Assembly (NCBI RefSeq): GCF_021223605.1
Contig: NZ_CP075175.1
Span: 3,241,501-3,305,500 of the forward strand
Origin: Paenibacillus sp. 481
GTDB lineage: Bacteria; Bacillota; Bacilli; Paenibacillales; Paenibacillaceae
Length of the DNA stretch: 64,000 nt
Direction of reading: 5' to 3'
The notes beneath the pieces are model-generated. The model worked only from the letters and a program-made list of their open reading frames with translations. It ran no database searches and was not told the DNA's origin. Shown here in pieces: positions 17,019-25,628 of the stretch (positions are counted from its first letter, which is position 1; each line of letters starts with the position of its first letter). A program made the translations under genes and the position numbers.

Positions 17019-17291
17019 ATGGGAAGCAACAAAACGGTTAGCGCGCTTGATGCATGGATCGAGCATAAAATTAACGGTTCTCCGTCTGCAGCAATGGGCA
17101 GTATCCAGAGTGTGCATACCGTTTCACAGCGAGCTGATGTTACGCTGGATGGAGAAGAGGGGCTTATTCGTTATGATATGCCGTTGGTTGAACAGACGCG
17201 CCCGTACATTGTGGGTGATCGTGTGCTGATCATATTTACAGGCAGCAATCAAGCGGGTGGGGTCGTTATAGGAAGGGTGAGCGCAGGATGA
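17019..17291 (+). CDS. Short spike/OB-fold baseplate protein (DUF2577 or gpV-like)
   Basis: AAAGGAGGG lies just upstream of ATG 17019. The 90-residue product contains MGSIQSVHTVSQRADVTLDGEEGLIRYDMPLV and YIVGDRVLIIFTGSNQAGGVVIGRV, the OB-fold part of central spike proteins, without a long beta-helical tip. It is either a minimal spike or the XkdR-type partner. It overlaps the next gene by 4 bases. Confidence 0.65.
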   Translation: MGSNKTVSALDAWIEHKINGSPSAAMGSIQSVHTVSQRADVTLDGEEGLIRYDMPLVEQTRPYIVGDRVLIIFTGSNQAGGVVIGRVSAG

Positions 17292-17650
17292 GATCATGGG
17301 CTCTAAGGGATGGAGATCTTTTTTTTGAAAAAGGACAAATGCAATGGGTTGAAGGTGCTGAAGAGCTCGCACAAGCGGTACAAGTTCGATTGGGAACGCG
17401 CTTGGGCGAGTATTTTTTTGCTCCGGACATGGGAATCGACCACGAATTAGTTACGGGCAAGCACGTAACGGAGGACAGTGTGCGTGAAGCGCTAACAGAT
17501 TGTATTGCTGAAGAAGAGCGGGTGAACTCGCTCGAAGTCGAATCCATGGAATTCGACGAGCAAACAAGGCAGTTAAATGTGGAACTTTTCATTGCGGGTC
17601 AAGATGGTGAGGAGGTGAGCGTCACTTATGCTAACGAAGGATGGACTTAA
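17288..17650 (+). CDS. Baseplate wedge protein, gp25/gpW-like (XkdS, DUF2634-like)
   Basis: The 120-residue protein has WALRDGDLFFEKGQMQWVEGAEELAQAVQVRLGTRLGEYFFAP and DMGIDHELVTGK, the lysozyme-like wedge fold of gp25/XkdS. It joins the sheath to the baseplate. Its 23-base overlap with the gpJ gene keeps the usual gp25-J order. Confidence 0.85.
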   Translation: MRSWALRDGDLFFEKGQMQWVEGAEELAQAVQVRLGTRLGEYFFAPDMGIDHELVTGKHVTEDSVREALTDCIAEEERVNSLEVESMEFDEQTRQLNVELFIAGQDGEEVSVTYANEGWT

Positions 17651-18812
17651 GCGGAAGACGTATAACGAGATTTACGAAGAGATGGTTAATGATATCCGTT
17701 CTAAAATGGGCAGTGACGTGAACACAACGGAAACGTCCCCGCTCGGCATGCTGATGCAAGTGTTTGCTTGGCATTTGTCCTTGTTGTGGGAGGATGTTGA
17801 ACACGTCTATCATGGCGCCTATCTGAATTATGCGGAAGGCGTGCAGCTAGATGCGTTAGCTGTTTTTTATGGATTGCGACGCAAACTTGAAATGCCAGCC
17901 ATGGGGAGAGTTGAGCTACGTGGTACGCCTCAATTTGTCGTCCCCGCAGGGTACAAGGTGGGGACGACAGCTGGTGTGTGGTTCGTGACGGAAGATGATT
18001 GCGTACTTGATGCTACCGGTATAGGTTCAGTAGCTGTTATGGCGGAACGTTCTGGCAGCAGTGGAAACGTAGCGGTAGGTACGATAGCGCATATGTTTAC
18101 ACCGCTAGTTGAAGTGAAGCAAGTGACGAATCCAGCTGCAACCCAGCACGGCAGTGATCGAGAAAGCGATAATGAGCTACGTATGCGATTACGCTTTGCT
18201 CGCGACGGCAGTAATGCAGCCACGGTGGAGTCCATCATTTCAGCATTACAGCAGCTTCCGGACGTGGAATCGGCTGCCGTATTTGTAAATGACACCATGC
18301 AGATGGATGCGCGCGGCGTACCACCAAAATCGATTCAAACGTATGTATATGGTGGTAAGTCGGACGAGGTTGCCAAAGCGATTTTTGCGAAAAAAGCAGG
18401 TGGTATTGGTACGGCTGGCGTAGAAAATGTAACGGTTAAGGATATTGGTGGCTCGGATCATATTATTAAATTCAGTCGCATGACAGAGCGACTTGTACAT
18501 TTAGATATCCAAATTGAGGTGAATTCTACATTCTCAAGTCATGGCGTGGATGAAGTGAAGGACGTCGTTGCTCTCTATATTGGAGGATATGGTGTACAGG
18601 GACAGCGATATGTTGGGCTACCGCAAGGCTCCAAAATTGTGTACACTCGCTTGCTAGCCGTGATTCAAGGTATTGCGGGCGTCGAAGATGTGACCGGAGT
18701 CAAAATTAAATTAGGCGATGGTCCGTGGGAAAATGGGAATGCAGATATCGCAGATTTCACAGTTGCACGTGTTGCGCCGGAGAGAGTAAAGGTTACGGTG
18801 CGTCATGTTTAG
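17628..18812 (+). CDS. Baseplate J/gp47 family protein (XkdT-like)
   Basis: The 394-residue product carries the gpJ core: LDALAVFYGLRRKLEMPAMGRVELRGTP, then ITxxQHGSDRESDNELRMRLRF and VDIADFTVARVAPERVKVTV near the end. This wedge protein is part of the baseplate that triggers contraction. It overlaps the gp25 gene by 23 bases and the gpI gene by 8 bases. Confidence 0.9.
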   Translation: MLTKDGLKRKTYNEIYEEMVNDIRSKMGSDVNTTETSPLGMLMQVFAWHLSLLWEDVEHVYHGAYLNYAEGVQLDALAVFYGLRRKLEMPAMGRVELRGTPQFVVPAGYKVGTTAGVWFVTEDDCVLDATGIGSVAVMAERSGSSGNVAVGTIAHMFTPLVEVKQVTNPAATQHGSDRESDNELRMRLRFARDGSNAATVESIISALQQLPDVESAAVFVNDTMQMDARGVPPKSIQTYVYGGKSDEVAKAIFAKKAGGIGTAGVENVTVKDIGGSDHIIKFSRMTERLVHLDIQIEVNSTFSSHGVDEVKDVVALYIGGYGVQGQRYVGLPQGSKIVYTRLLAVIQGIAGVEDVTGVKIKLGDGPWENGNADIADFTVARVAPERVKVTVRHV

Positions 18813-19443
18813 CGTACAGGAAGTACTGCGTATGTTCCCTGACGTGATTGATAAGGAAGGCAGCCGTATGGCGGTGCTGGCCGAGGTGATGACGCGGCAG
18901 TTCAATGATTTGGCTATGACGATTCAACGAATAGAACTGTGGCGCAGCATCGATAAAGCCGAAGGCAAAGCGCTTGATATGATCGGCCACAATCTGGGAC
19001 AACAACGTGGACAGGCTACGGATGAGGTGTATCGCATTCTGCTGCGTTCGAAGATGGCTCGTATGAATGCCAGTGGTGATCTAAATTCGATTATCCACGT
19101 GTTGTCGCTAGCACTGAATGCTGCACCGAATGATTTTGCAATCGAAGAGAAACAAGCAGATCCGCATAGTCCAGAGCCCGCAGCGATTAGTGTTGTACAG
19201 GTGCCGTATGACAAGTTGAACAGCGTGGGCATGAGCCCATCGCAGTTTGTACGACTCGTGCAAAGCGTAGTCGCTGCGGGGGTGCGTGTGGCGCAGGTGG
19301 ATTTGTCCGGCACATTTGCTTTGTCGAAGGTGTACGATACGCTGGAGCAGGGCCAGCATGGTCTTGCGGACGAAGCCATGACGACTGGTGGCACACTTGG
19401 TGATATGTACACGCCAGGGCAAGATTATCAGATTCCGATTTAA
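18805..19443 (+). CDS. Tail protein I / YmfQ-like (XkdU)
   Basis: A 212-residue protein with VLRMFPDVIDKEGSRMAVLAEVMTRQFNDLAMTIQRIELWRSIDKAEGKALDMIGHNLGQQRGQATDEVYR, the pattern of XkdU/YmfQ-type (DUF2313 or DUF2612) baseplate proteins that connect the wedge to fibres. Its C-terminal part (GQDYQIPI) is fibre-facing. It precedes the fibre gene by 53 bases. Confidence 0.82.
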   Translation: MFSVQEVLRMFPDVIDKEGSRMAVLAEVMTRQFNDLAMTIQRIELWRSIDKAEGKALDMIGHNLGQQRGQATDEVYRILLRSKMARMNASGDLNSIIHVLSLALNAAPNDFAIEEKQADPHSPEPAAISVVQVPYDKLNSVGMSPSQFVRLVQSVVAAGVRVAQVDLSGTFALSKVYDTLEQGQHGLADEAMTTGGTLGDMYTPGQDYQIPI

Positions 19444-19496
19444 TCGCTGCACTTATTTTATAGAAGCTTATAAACTTTTTAGGAGGGACTGGGAAG

Positions 19497-20777
19497 ATGG
19501 CATTTACTAAACCGCTACCCGAATGGAAAAAGGCTGGCACGCGCCCGCCTGATTCAAAAATTATCGAAGGCTACAACGTTATGGATAAGCCACCAGCATC
19601 ATGGTTGAACTGGCAGATGAACACTACTTATGAGGCTCTGCAGGAAATACAGCAGAAAGCTGCCGAAAAGACAGAGCTGACCCAGTCGTTAACGGATGCG
19701 AAAAATCATGCGAACACGGTGGCAGCACAGGCGGAAACAAATGCGAAAAATGCAAGCTTGTCACGAGGGGGAGGAGCTATATCAGGCTCATTATCCGTGA
19801 ATGACATTTTATCTGTTTATTCTTGGGGTGCATTGTCATCGGGTACTGGTGGTAATGTGCTGTTAGGTCAAAATTGCTATATAGATAAAGCTAAAAATAC
19901 ATTCCATTTCAAAGAAAACCACCCTAATATGGGGGCTCGAGGAATACTTCTTATACATGGTAAAGAGGGTTGCTGGATTTTTGATACTGGTGTTATGGAA
20001 ACGAAGAAGGATGTAGCCTTTACTCCAACACTTACTAAATTGGAAACGGTAAATGAAGCTGTTGCAAGAATAGAGCAAGCTGTAAAAAAAGGTGAAGAAA
20101 TACGTTTCGATTTAAAAGCAGGTTCAAAAAGTCAAGGTATCACATGGGAAGGACTTTCAGATAAGTTCCGTATCTACGCAGAAGAGATAGCTGGAATTGA
20201 GACATCGCGACTAGTAATAGAGTCATCCGACAATGCTAATGATACGATTGTGTTCAGAAACAGTGAAATCGGTACAACTTCAAAAGATGTAATGGAAGTA
20301 AAAAGAGATTCAGTAGATGTGCACGGTCGTCTTGTGGCAAACGGCATGGATATTATTGGAGAGATTAATCATTTAAAGCAATCTGGCGTTGACGCGAAAC
20401 ATAAAATCGCGGGTGCCATCAACGCCAAGGGAATTGCTGCATCCGCGAATGATACATTTAATGATTTATCAGGGAAAATTTCAAATATTTTTAAAGGTTA
20501 TGCGAATGGGATTAGGACAGTTGCTAGATTTGAAGCAGCTATATCTGTTCCACTTGAATTCATGCCAGCTGTAGTAGTTATGTATTTAAAGGTAAACGGC
20601 ATATATACTTGTGCGAGCATGTTTGTTCAAGTATCGCCTCATCACACACAAGTTGTACATGGTGATATGACTTTGATTAAATCCATTAATGTTGCCGGTA
20701 AGGGATTTACATTTGATATCGATTGGAATAAGCCTCTCAGTGGCAGCAGTCTTGATGTGAAATGGATAGCATTTTAA
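19497..20777 (+). CDS. Tail fibre / receptor-binding protein
   Basis: The 426-residue protein starts with KPLPEWKKAGTRPPDSKI and SWLNWQMNTTYEALQEIQQKA, a fibre attachment domain, then an alanine-rich coiled coil (about 60-85) and a long beta-rich shaft and tip. From about base 19780 the codons become clearly more AT-rich, with AUA and TTA more common than upstream. The N-terminus binds the baseplate; the C-terminus would choose the target. AGGAGG lies upstream of ATG 19497. No fibre chaperone gene follows. Confidence 0.8.
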   Translation: MAFTKPLPEWKKAGTRPPDSKIIEGYNVMDKPPASWLNWQMNTTYEALQEIQQKAAEKTELTQSLTDAKNHANTVAAQAETNAKNASLSRGGGAISGSLSVNDILSVYSWGALSSGTGGNVLLGQNCYIDKAKNTFHFKENHPNMGARGILLIHGKEGCWIFDTGVMETKKDVAFTPTLTKLETVNEAVARIEQAVKKGEEIRFDLKAGSKSQGITWEGLSDKFRIYAEEIAGIETSRLVIESSDNANDTIVFRNSEIGTTSKDVMEVKRDSVDVHGRLVANGMDIIGEINHLKQSGVDAKHKIAGAINAKGIAASANDTFNDLSGKISNIFKGYANGIRTVARFEAAISVPLEFMPAVVVMYLKVNGIYTCASMFVQVSPHHTQVVHGDMTLIKSINVAGKGFTFDIDWNKPLSGSSLDVKWIAF

Positions 20778-20821
20778 GTATAATACAAACAAATAAAGTA
20801 TATATTGTAAGGAGATTACGT

Positions 20822-21241
20822 ATGGAAAAATGGAATTTAGCCCTCAAAACGGGGATGGCCGCGGCTGGCGGTGCATCCTCGTTTTTGTTTGGCGGCTGGC
20901 CCGTGCTGATGCAAGCGCTGCTCATCATGGTCATCATCGACTATGCCACTGGCCTCATGGCCTCGGGCATCGAAGGCAAGCTGCGCAGCAGCGTCGGACT
21001 TGTCGGCATTGCCCGCAAAGTATTTATTTTTATGGTGATCGCGCTTGCTCACCAAGTGGACAAGGTGCTCGGCGGCCAGCACCTGCTGCGGGACGCGACC
21101 ATCTTTTTTTATATGGCGAACGAGTTGCTGTCCATTATCGAAAATGGCGGCCGCATCGGCGTGCCGCTACCGCCTGTGATTCGCAAGGCGGTTGAAGTGC
21201 TAAAAGGGAAAGGGGAAACAGAGCGTGACCATCGACATTAA
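20822..21241 (+). CDS. Phage holin (toxin-secretion/lysis holin family)
   Basis: ATG 20822 has AAGGAG 7 bases upstream (an upstream in-frame start at 20762 has no site). The 139-residue product has hydrophobic segments at about 10-30, 35-50 and 70-90: GGASSFLFGGWPVLMQALLIMVIIDYATGLMASG, as in phage holin 4 proteins. It would open the membrane to release the amidase. It overlaps the amidase gene by 17 bases. Confidence 0.88.
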   Translation: MEKWNLALKTGMAAAGGASSFLFGGWPVLMQALLIMVIIDYATGLMASGIEGKLRSSVGLVGIARKVFIFMVIALAHQVDKVLGGQHLLRDATIFFYMANELLSIIENGGRIGVPLPPVIRKAVEVLKGKGETERDHRH

Positions 21242-22220
21242 GCAGCGGCTGCTACCGAACGGTCGGCCTAACAAGCCGAACCGCTCGATGAAGCCGCTGT
21301 ATGTGACGCTGCACAATACAGACAACGAAGCGCCCGGCGCCACAGCCGAGGCGCATTCGCGCTATATCATACATGGCAGCGGCGGCGCCAAAAAAAGCTG
21401 GCACTACACGGTCGACGATCGTGATGTGTACCAGCATTTGCGCGATGATGAGCAAGGATGGCATGCTGGTGACGGAAGCGGGCCAGGCAATGCGCTGTCC
21501 ATTGGAGTCGAAATTTGCATGTACAACGGGATGAATGAGCAGGCCGCATGGCGCAATGCGGCCGCGCTCGTCGCCGAGCTTATGCTTAGGCACAACATTC
21601 CGTTGCACAACATCGTGCCGCATCGTCATTGGTCGGGCAAAGGCTGCCCATCACGGCTGTTGCCGCATTGGTCTACCTTTTTGCAAACCATTGATCGACT
21701 CTATGCATCTGGCAAGGTGAAGTTGGAGGCAACTAAAAAAGCGGCAAACGATCTATTAAATAGAATGAATCAACACCATCCTAAAAGCCATCATCAACCG
21801 AGTAAAAAGCAAGCCAACCAACATCTATTCAGCCAGAATGAGTCCAGCCAGCGCCAACCTAGTGAAAATCCATTAAGTCAGAATCATCATAATAATGAAA
21901 ATAGCCCAAATAAACAGGATTCATCCAATCCCTTACCACCAAATCGAAATCGAAACTCAAGCTCAAGTTCAAACTCAATCGATTTAACAAATTACAATCA
22001 CAATCACCATCGAAATCGAAATCATCCAAGTACAACACTGCAATCTCCCAAAACCGAACTTGAAATCGTGACCATTACGCTGCCAGACCAGTCCTCCTTG
22101 CAAGGCATCTTAATAAATGGAAAAGTGTACGCTCCGGTACGCGAGCTTGGCGAATCGTTCGGTCACGCCGTACAGTGGAACAGCGTTCAGCGTAGCGTGC
22201 TGGTTAGCAGTAAGAAGTAG
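21225..22220 (+). CDS. N-acetylmuramoyl-L-alanine amidase (endolysin) with added C-terminal domain
   Basis: GTG start 21225 within the end of the holin gene. Residues about 20-155 are an Amidase_2 domain with zinc ligands His30 (VTLHNTD), His in HRHWSGKGCPSRL near 135. A Ser/Asn/Gln/His/Pro-rich linker (about 165-275, including NHNHHRNRNH) follows, then about 280-331 a copper-amine-oxidase-like beta domain (ILINGKVYAPVRELGESFGH). It cuts the peptidoglycan stem peptide during release. The tail domain is usual in Paenibacillus surface proteins but odd in a phage endolysin. Confidence 0.88.
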   Translation: MTIDIKQRLLPNGRPNKPNRSMKPLYVTLHNTDNEAPGATAEAHSRYIIHGSGGAKKSWHYTVDDRDVYQHLRDDEQGWHAGDGSGPGNALSIGVEICMYNGMNEQAAWRNAAALVAELMLRHNIPLHNIVPHRHWSGKGCPSRLLPHWSTFLQTIDRLYASGKVKLEATKKAANDLLNRMNQHHPKSHHQPSKKQANQHLFSQNESSQRQPSENPLSQNHHNNENSPNKQDSSNPLPPNRNRNSSSSSNSIDLTNYNHNHHRNRNHPSTTLQSPKTELEIVTITLPDQSSLQGILINGKVYAPVRELGESFGHAVQWNSVQRSVLVSSKK

Positions 22221-22757
22221 TGATAATTAGTAAGAAGTGAAAAAAAGAAAAGTAGCAATCGAGCAATCCGGTAGAAGTCCAGTAGCCAAGTAAGCAATCC
22301 AGCAAGGAATCATCCCAGTAGCAGCTAATCAACGTAGCAGCATCTAAGCACCGCAGCAGCGGCTAACCAACGAAGCATCTCTTAAGCACCGCAGCAGCAT
22401 CTAAGCACCACAGCAACAGCTAACAAAGCATCAGTAGCCAAGCAATGCCATGAGCATCAACGCAGGTTCAGAAAGGAGTTAACTCACACCTGCGTTCTCA
22501 TTTACATATTATAGAAAAGTAAACGAGTTGTGCAAACGATCAGCCCAGTCAACGAATGTTTTGAGCAAGGCCAACTTTTCTTAGTCAACTCAACTTTTAT
22601 ATCCGGTTACAACAGTTGTTGGACATTGCAAGACTTGTTTCGCGCCACAACATTGTTTCTCTAGACCCACACGGTTTGCATTTGCTACTATAAGATCCGG
22701 CGTTAAACTTCACACTTAATACGGATCAGTAGACGTTAAGATTGCGCAACGACAATT
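22221..22757. repeat. Gene-free gap with degenerate tandem repeats
   Basis: Between the amidase and the CDF gene, about 22230-22440 contains imperfect repeats around AGCAGCATCTAAGCACCGC and AGTAGCCAAG, too irregular for CRISPR. After the terminator at 22459 a plain AT-rich stretch holds nothing I can name. Confidence 0.6.
22459..22500 (+). terminator. Intrinsic terminator of the tail operon
   Basis: AACGCAGGT (22459-22467) pairs with ACCTGCGTT (22488-22496); T/C-rich bases follow. It ends the tail operon. Confidence 0.6.
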
Positions 22758-22880
22758 ATGGAAATGATGTTTGATGTTAATCGCAGTAACTGCAACCTCG
22801 AAATCATTCTAAATAAGGTGCAAAGCAAACAGGCGAAGCAAGTGATGTCACTCAACAAAATGGCCAGGAGGATATTAGAA

Positions 22881-23774
22881 GTGGACGACATACAACAATT
22901 ACGTCAAGGGGAACGAGGAGCATGGCTTAGCATAGCGGCTTACATTGTGCTGTCCGGCTTAAAGTTGACCATTGGCTTCCTTTTTCTGTCCGAAGCGCTC
23001 CAAGCTGATGGATGGAACAACTTAACGGACATTATCGCATCGGTTGCGGTGCTTATTGGATTACGCATCTCTCAAAAGCCTCCAGATGAGGATCACCCAT
23101 ATGGGCACTATCGAGCGGAAACCATTGCCGCGCTTATCGCTTCATTCATTATGGCTACCGTTGGGCTTCAGGTGCTTATTACGACCGTTCGCTCTATTTT
23201 TAGCGGTAGTTCGACCGTTCCAAACATGCTTACAGGATGGGTCGCATTAGGATGTGCTGTCGTTATGTTCGGTGTGTACACCTACAATAAACGGCTTGCA
23301 GATCGTATCCGCAATCAGGCATTGCTTGCAGCCGCGCAAGATAATCGTTCGGATGCGCTAGTAAGCATTGGCGCGGCGGTAGGTATTTTCGGCGCACAGT
23401 TGGGAATGCCATGGCTGGACCCGGTGGCCGCGTTGACTGTTGGTGTCATCATTTGCAAAACGGCGTGGTGCATTTTTAGAGATGCGACCCATACATTGAC
23501 AGATGGCTTTGACGAGTTACAGCTTAACAACATACGCGCCACAATTGAAAAAACAAAAGGTGTTTGTGCCATCCGCGATGTGAAGGCTCGACTCCACGGC
23601 AGTCATGTTCTGGTTGATGTGGTCGTGTTAGTCGATCCGCAGCTAACGTTGATCGAAGGCCATCTTATTAGCGACAATATAGAATCGCGAATGAAGCGGA
23701 AGCACAATATTGCGAGTGTGCATGTTCATGTGGAACCTTTAGCAGAAGCGCTGGAACACCACGAACACACCTAA
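22881..23774 (+). CDS. Cation diffusion facilitator (CDF) family metal exporter
   Basis: GTG 22881 has AGGAGG 9 bases upstream, and the 297-residue length fits the family; the frame is open to 22758 but that has no such site. Six membrane helices are visible. The metal sites are DGWNNLTDIIAS (helix 2) and DNRSDALVSIGA (helix 5), DxxxD. A cytoplasmic C-terminal domain follows at about 210-290 (VDVVVLVDPQLTLIEGH). The nearest characterised Firmicute relatives (MneP, MneS) export manganese; the metal here is inferred. Confidence 0.88.
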   Translation: MDDIQQLRQGERGAWLSIAAYIVLSGLKLTIGFLFLSEALQADGWNNLTDIIASVAVLIGLRISQKPPDEDHPYGHYRAETIAALIASFIMATVGLQVLITTVRSIFSGSSTVPNMLTGWVALGCAVVMFGVYTYNKRLADRIRNQALLAAAQDNRSDALVSIGAAVGIFGAQLGMPWLDPVAALTVGVIICKTAWCIFRDATHTLTDGFDELQLNNIRATIEKTKGVCAIRDVKARLHGSHVLVDVVVLVDPQLTLIEGHLISDNIESRMKRKHNIASVHVHVEPLAEALEHHEHT

Positions 23775-23843
23775 TCAGACGACTCGAACGCATCGATATC
23801 GAAGTTATCGACTAGCTAGAGAACGTATTTACTAACCGATCAG

Positions 23844-23888
23844 CACCGTTATCAAGAGCACAGCCTGCTCTCGAAAACGGTGTTTTTT
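23844..23888 (+). terminator. Intrinsic terminator after the CDF gene
   Basis: CACCGTT (23844-23850) pairs with AACGGTG (23876-23882), an inner GAGCA/TGCTC stem, then six T. Confidence 0.8.
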
Positions 23889-24224
23889 GTCATTTTATGA
23901 TTTACATAGTGTTGAATAATTGTAATTAAGTTCAATTAAATGGGCATATAGGCCTAGTTTTGTTTACAACTTTGTCAACAAATAAGCAATATGTCTTATA
24001 GAACTGACTTATAAGCCATGTTTAAATTAGAACCATATTAAAAATGGCATCAGATAACAAATATAGAAAAGAGATGTCAAATTTATATTTTATAACAATC
24101 GGATCATGACTTCATATGAACATCGCTTCATGATATGAACTCATACTTCGATTGCGTTGGACAAGCTTTCATTCATGAGATTCAGTAAGCTTTCAACAAC
24201 CAGACGTAACTATAGGAGGCTATT
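23889..24224. other. AT-rich intergenic gap before the NlpC/P60 gene
   Basis: About 335 bases with no ORF of note. It is strongly AT-rich and should hold the promoter of the next gene. I see no clear -35/-10 pair, repeat or riboswitch. AGGAGG stands about 8 bases before ATG 24225. Confidence 0.4.
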
Positions 24225-25070
24225 ATGAAAAAAATACTACTCGGTTTACTAATGGTGTCGATGACAAGCCAAATGATAATTGCACCTACTACAAATGCAG
24301 CACCGCAAGCAACGAATACGAATGGGCAAGTTGCAGCTGCAACTGCGAACTCGAGCCAAAAAGGAAATATCGTCGCGGCTGTTAACTTCCGTGATCTCCC
24401 TTCTATGCAGGGTAAGGTCATTCGTATGTTGAAAAAGGGAGAGCAAGTTTCGATTTTGGACAAGCCTAGCAGCGCTTGGTACAAAGTACAAGATAGTAAA
24501 GGTCAAGTTGGATATGTAAGCACAAGCAGTAAATATATGAGTGTATCAGGCAATGTAACGACGCCGGAAACACCGAAAGAGCCAACAAAGCCGCAACCGG
24601 AAACAAACAACAATGTAAACACGAATTCATCGGATAAAATTGAAAAAATTATTGCAACGGGTAAAACGTATATGGGAACTCCGTACGAATTTGGTTCCAA
24701 CCGTAACGATACGTCTACTTTTGATTGCTCGGACTTCGTTCGTCATATCATTAGAGAAGTAACAGGTACTGTGATACCGGCAGACTCCCGTAAGCAAGGG
24801 GCATATGTGCAGAACAAAGGCAACGCTGTGACGAGCCTTGATCAGCTGAAGCGTGGAGACTTGGTCTTCTTTATGTCCTACAAAGGTTCGAAGCCTGCCA
24901 GCTATGCAGGTATTAACAAGTCCACAGAGCGTATTACACATGTCGGCATGTACTTAGGTAATGGTGAAATTATGCATACGTACTCACAGGCATCTGGTGG
25001 CGTTCGCATTGATAAAATCGGCGACAACACGTGGGGTTACCGCTTCTTGTACGGTGGTAGCGCACTGTAA
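24225..25070 (+). CDS. Secreted NlpC/P60 peptidoglycan endopeptidase with SH3 domain
   Basis: A signal peptide spans residues 1-27 (cleavage after TTNAA). An SH3b domain lies at about 45-105 (AAVNFRDLPSMQGKVIRMLKKGEQVSILD), a Thr/Pro/Asn linker at 108-135, and the NlpC/P60 domain from about 138. The catalytic Cys is in TFDCSDFVRH, and the His in THVGMYLGNGEIMH. It hydrolyses the peptide stem of the cell wall outside the cell. Length 281 fits the family. A run of 10-base repeats begins at its stop. Confidence 0.9.
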   Translation: MKKILLGLLMVSMTSQMIIAPTTNAAPQATNTNGQVAAATANSSQKGNIVAAVNFRDLPSMQGKVIRMLKKGEQVSILDKPSSAWYKVQDSKGQVGYVSTSSKYMSVSGNVTTPETPKEPTKPQPETNNNVNTNSSDKIEKIIATGKTYMGTPYEFGSNRNDTSTFDCSDFVRHIIREVTGTVIPADSRKQGAYVQNKGNAVTSLDQLKRGDLVFFMSYKGSKPASYAGINKSTERITHVGMYLGNGEIMHTYSQASGGVRIDKIGDNTWGYRFLYGGSAL

Positions 25071-25120
25071 AGTACTATAAAGTACTGTAAAGTACTGTAA
25101 AGCACTTTAAAACGCTGTGA
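25061..25120. repeat. 10-bp tandem repeat array
   Basis: Six imperfect copies of AGTACTGTAA run from the last codons of the peptidase gene into the intergenic region. Confidence 0.75.
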
Positions 25121-25125
25121 ACAGT

Positions 25126-25168
25126 AAAAAAAGCAGGGTCGCATCTGTAAAGGATACGGCCCTGCTGC
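25126..25168 (-). terminator. Intrinsic terminator between convergent genes
   Basis: AGCAGGGTCG (25132-25141) pairs with CGGCCCTGCT (25157-25166) with one G-T pair. The A-run at 25126-25132 becomes a U-run on the minus strand, so it mainly serves the minus-strand gene at 25172. Confidence 0.75.
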
Positions 25169-25171
25169 TAT

Positions 25172-25618
25172 TTATCGTTGATCGTCATGTGGATGATTCA
25201 CATGGTTTGGATGTTGCGGCTGTTGTTTGCCCATAGCAAACATGGGATTCGATGGCTGGTTACGAAAACGCGGGTTGCGCGTTAAATAACGGGACACTAC
25301 CGCACTTATTGCTCCAAATGGGAACAGCAGGGCAATATAGAACCACTCGATTTGAGCCATCGGAGCAAAGGCGTACAGCACGCCGAGCACCATGAGGGGC
25401 AAATAATCAATCGTACGTACTACACGATGGCGGTATCCAAACTGGTTCTCTGCGATACCAATACATATAAACCCAGCTAACACAGCAATGCCTACAATAA
25501 TATAGTTACTTGTCCAGCCAAAAGTTTTAGCAAGCATCGTTAACGTAATAATAATGTATCCTGTGAAGCCGGAAACGGTAAACATCATGACATTTCTTGC
25601 CTCCCTATTCATAAACAT
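25172..25618 (-). CDS. Hypothetical four-helix membrane protein
   Basis: 148 residues with four hydrophobic segments (about 10-30, 38-56, 70-88, 92-108) and a polar C-terminus rich in Asn, Gln, Pro and His (about 115-148). I recognise no family. It lies 10 bases after the glycosyltransferase gene on the same strand and is probably transcribed with it. The membrane location suggests a link with the envelope. Confidence 0.65.
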   Translation of the reverse strand: MFMNREARNVMMFTVSGFTGYIIITLTMLAKTFGWTSNYIIVGIAVLAGFICIGIAENQFGYRHRVVRTIDYLPLMVLGVLYAFAPMAQIEWFYIALLFPFGAISAVVSRYLTRNPRFRNQPSNPMFAMGKQQPQHPNHVNHPHDDQR

Positions 25619-25628
25619 GACCGTCTGG

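Noticed and set aside
9526-22220. Complete prophage
   Set aside because: No integrase, repressor, replication, terminase, portal or capsid genes, and no att-like direct repeats were seen at the borders.
22230-22440. CRISPR array
   Set aside because: Repeats are short, imperfect, irregularly spaced, have no spacer structure, and no cas genes are present.
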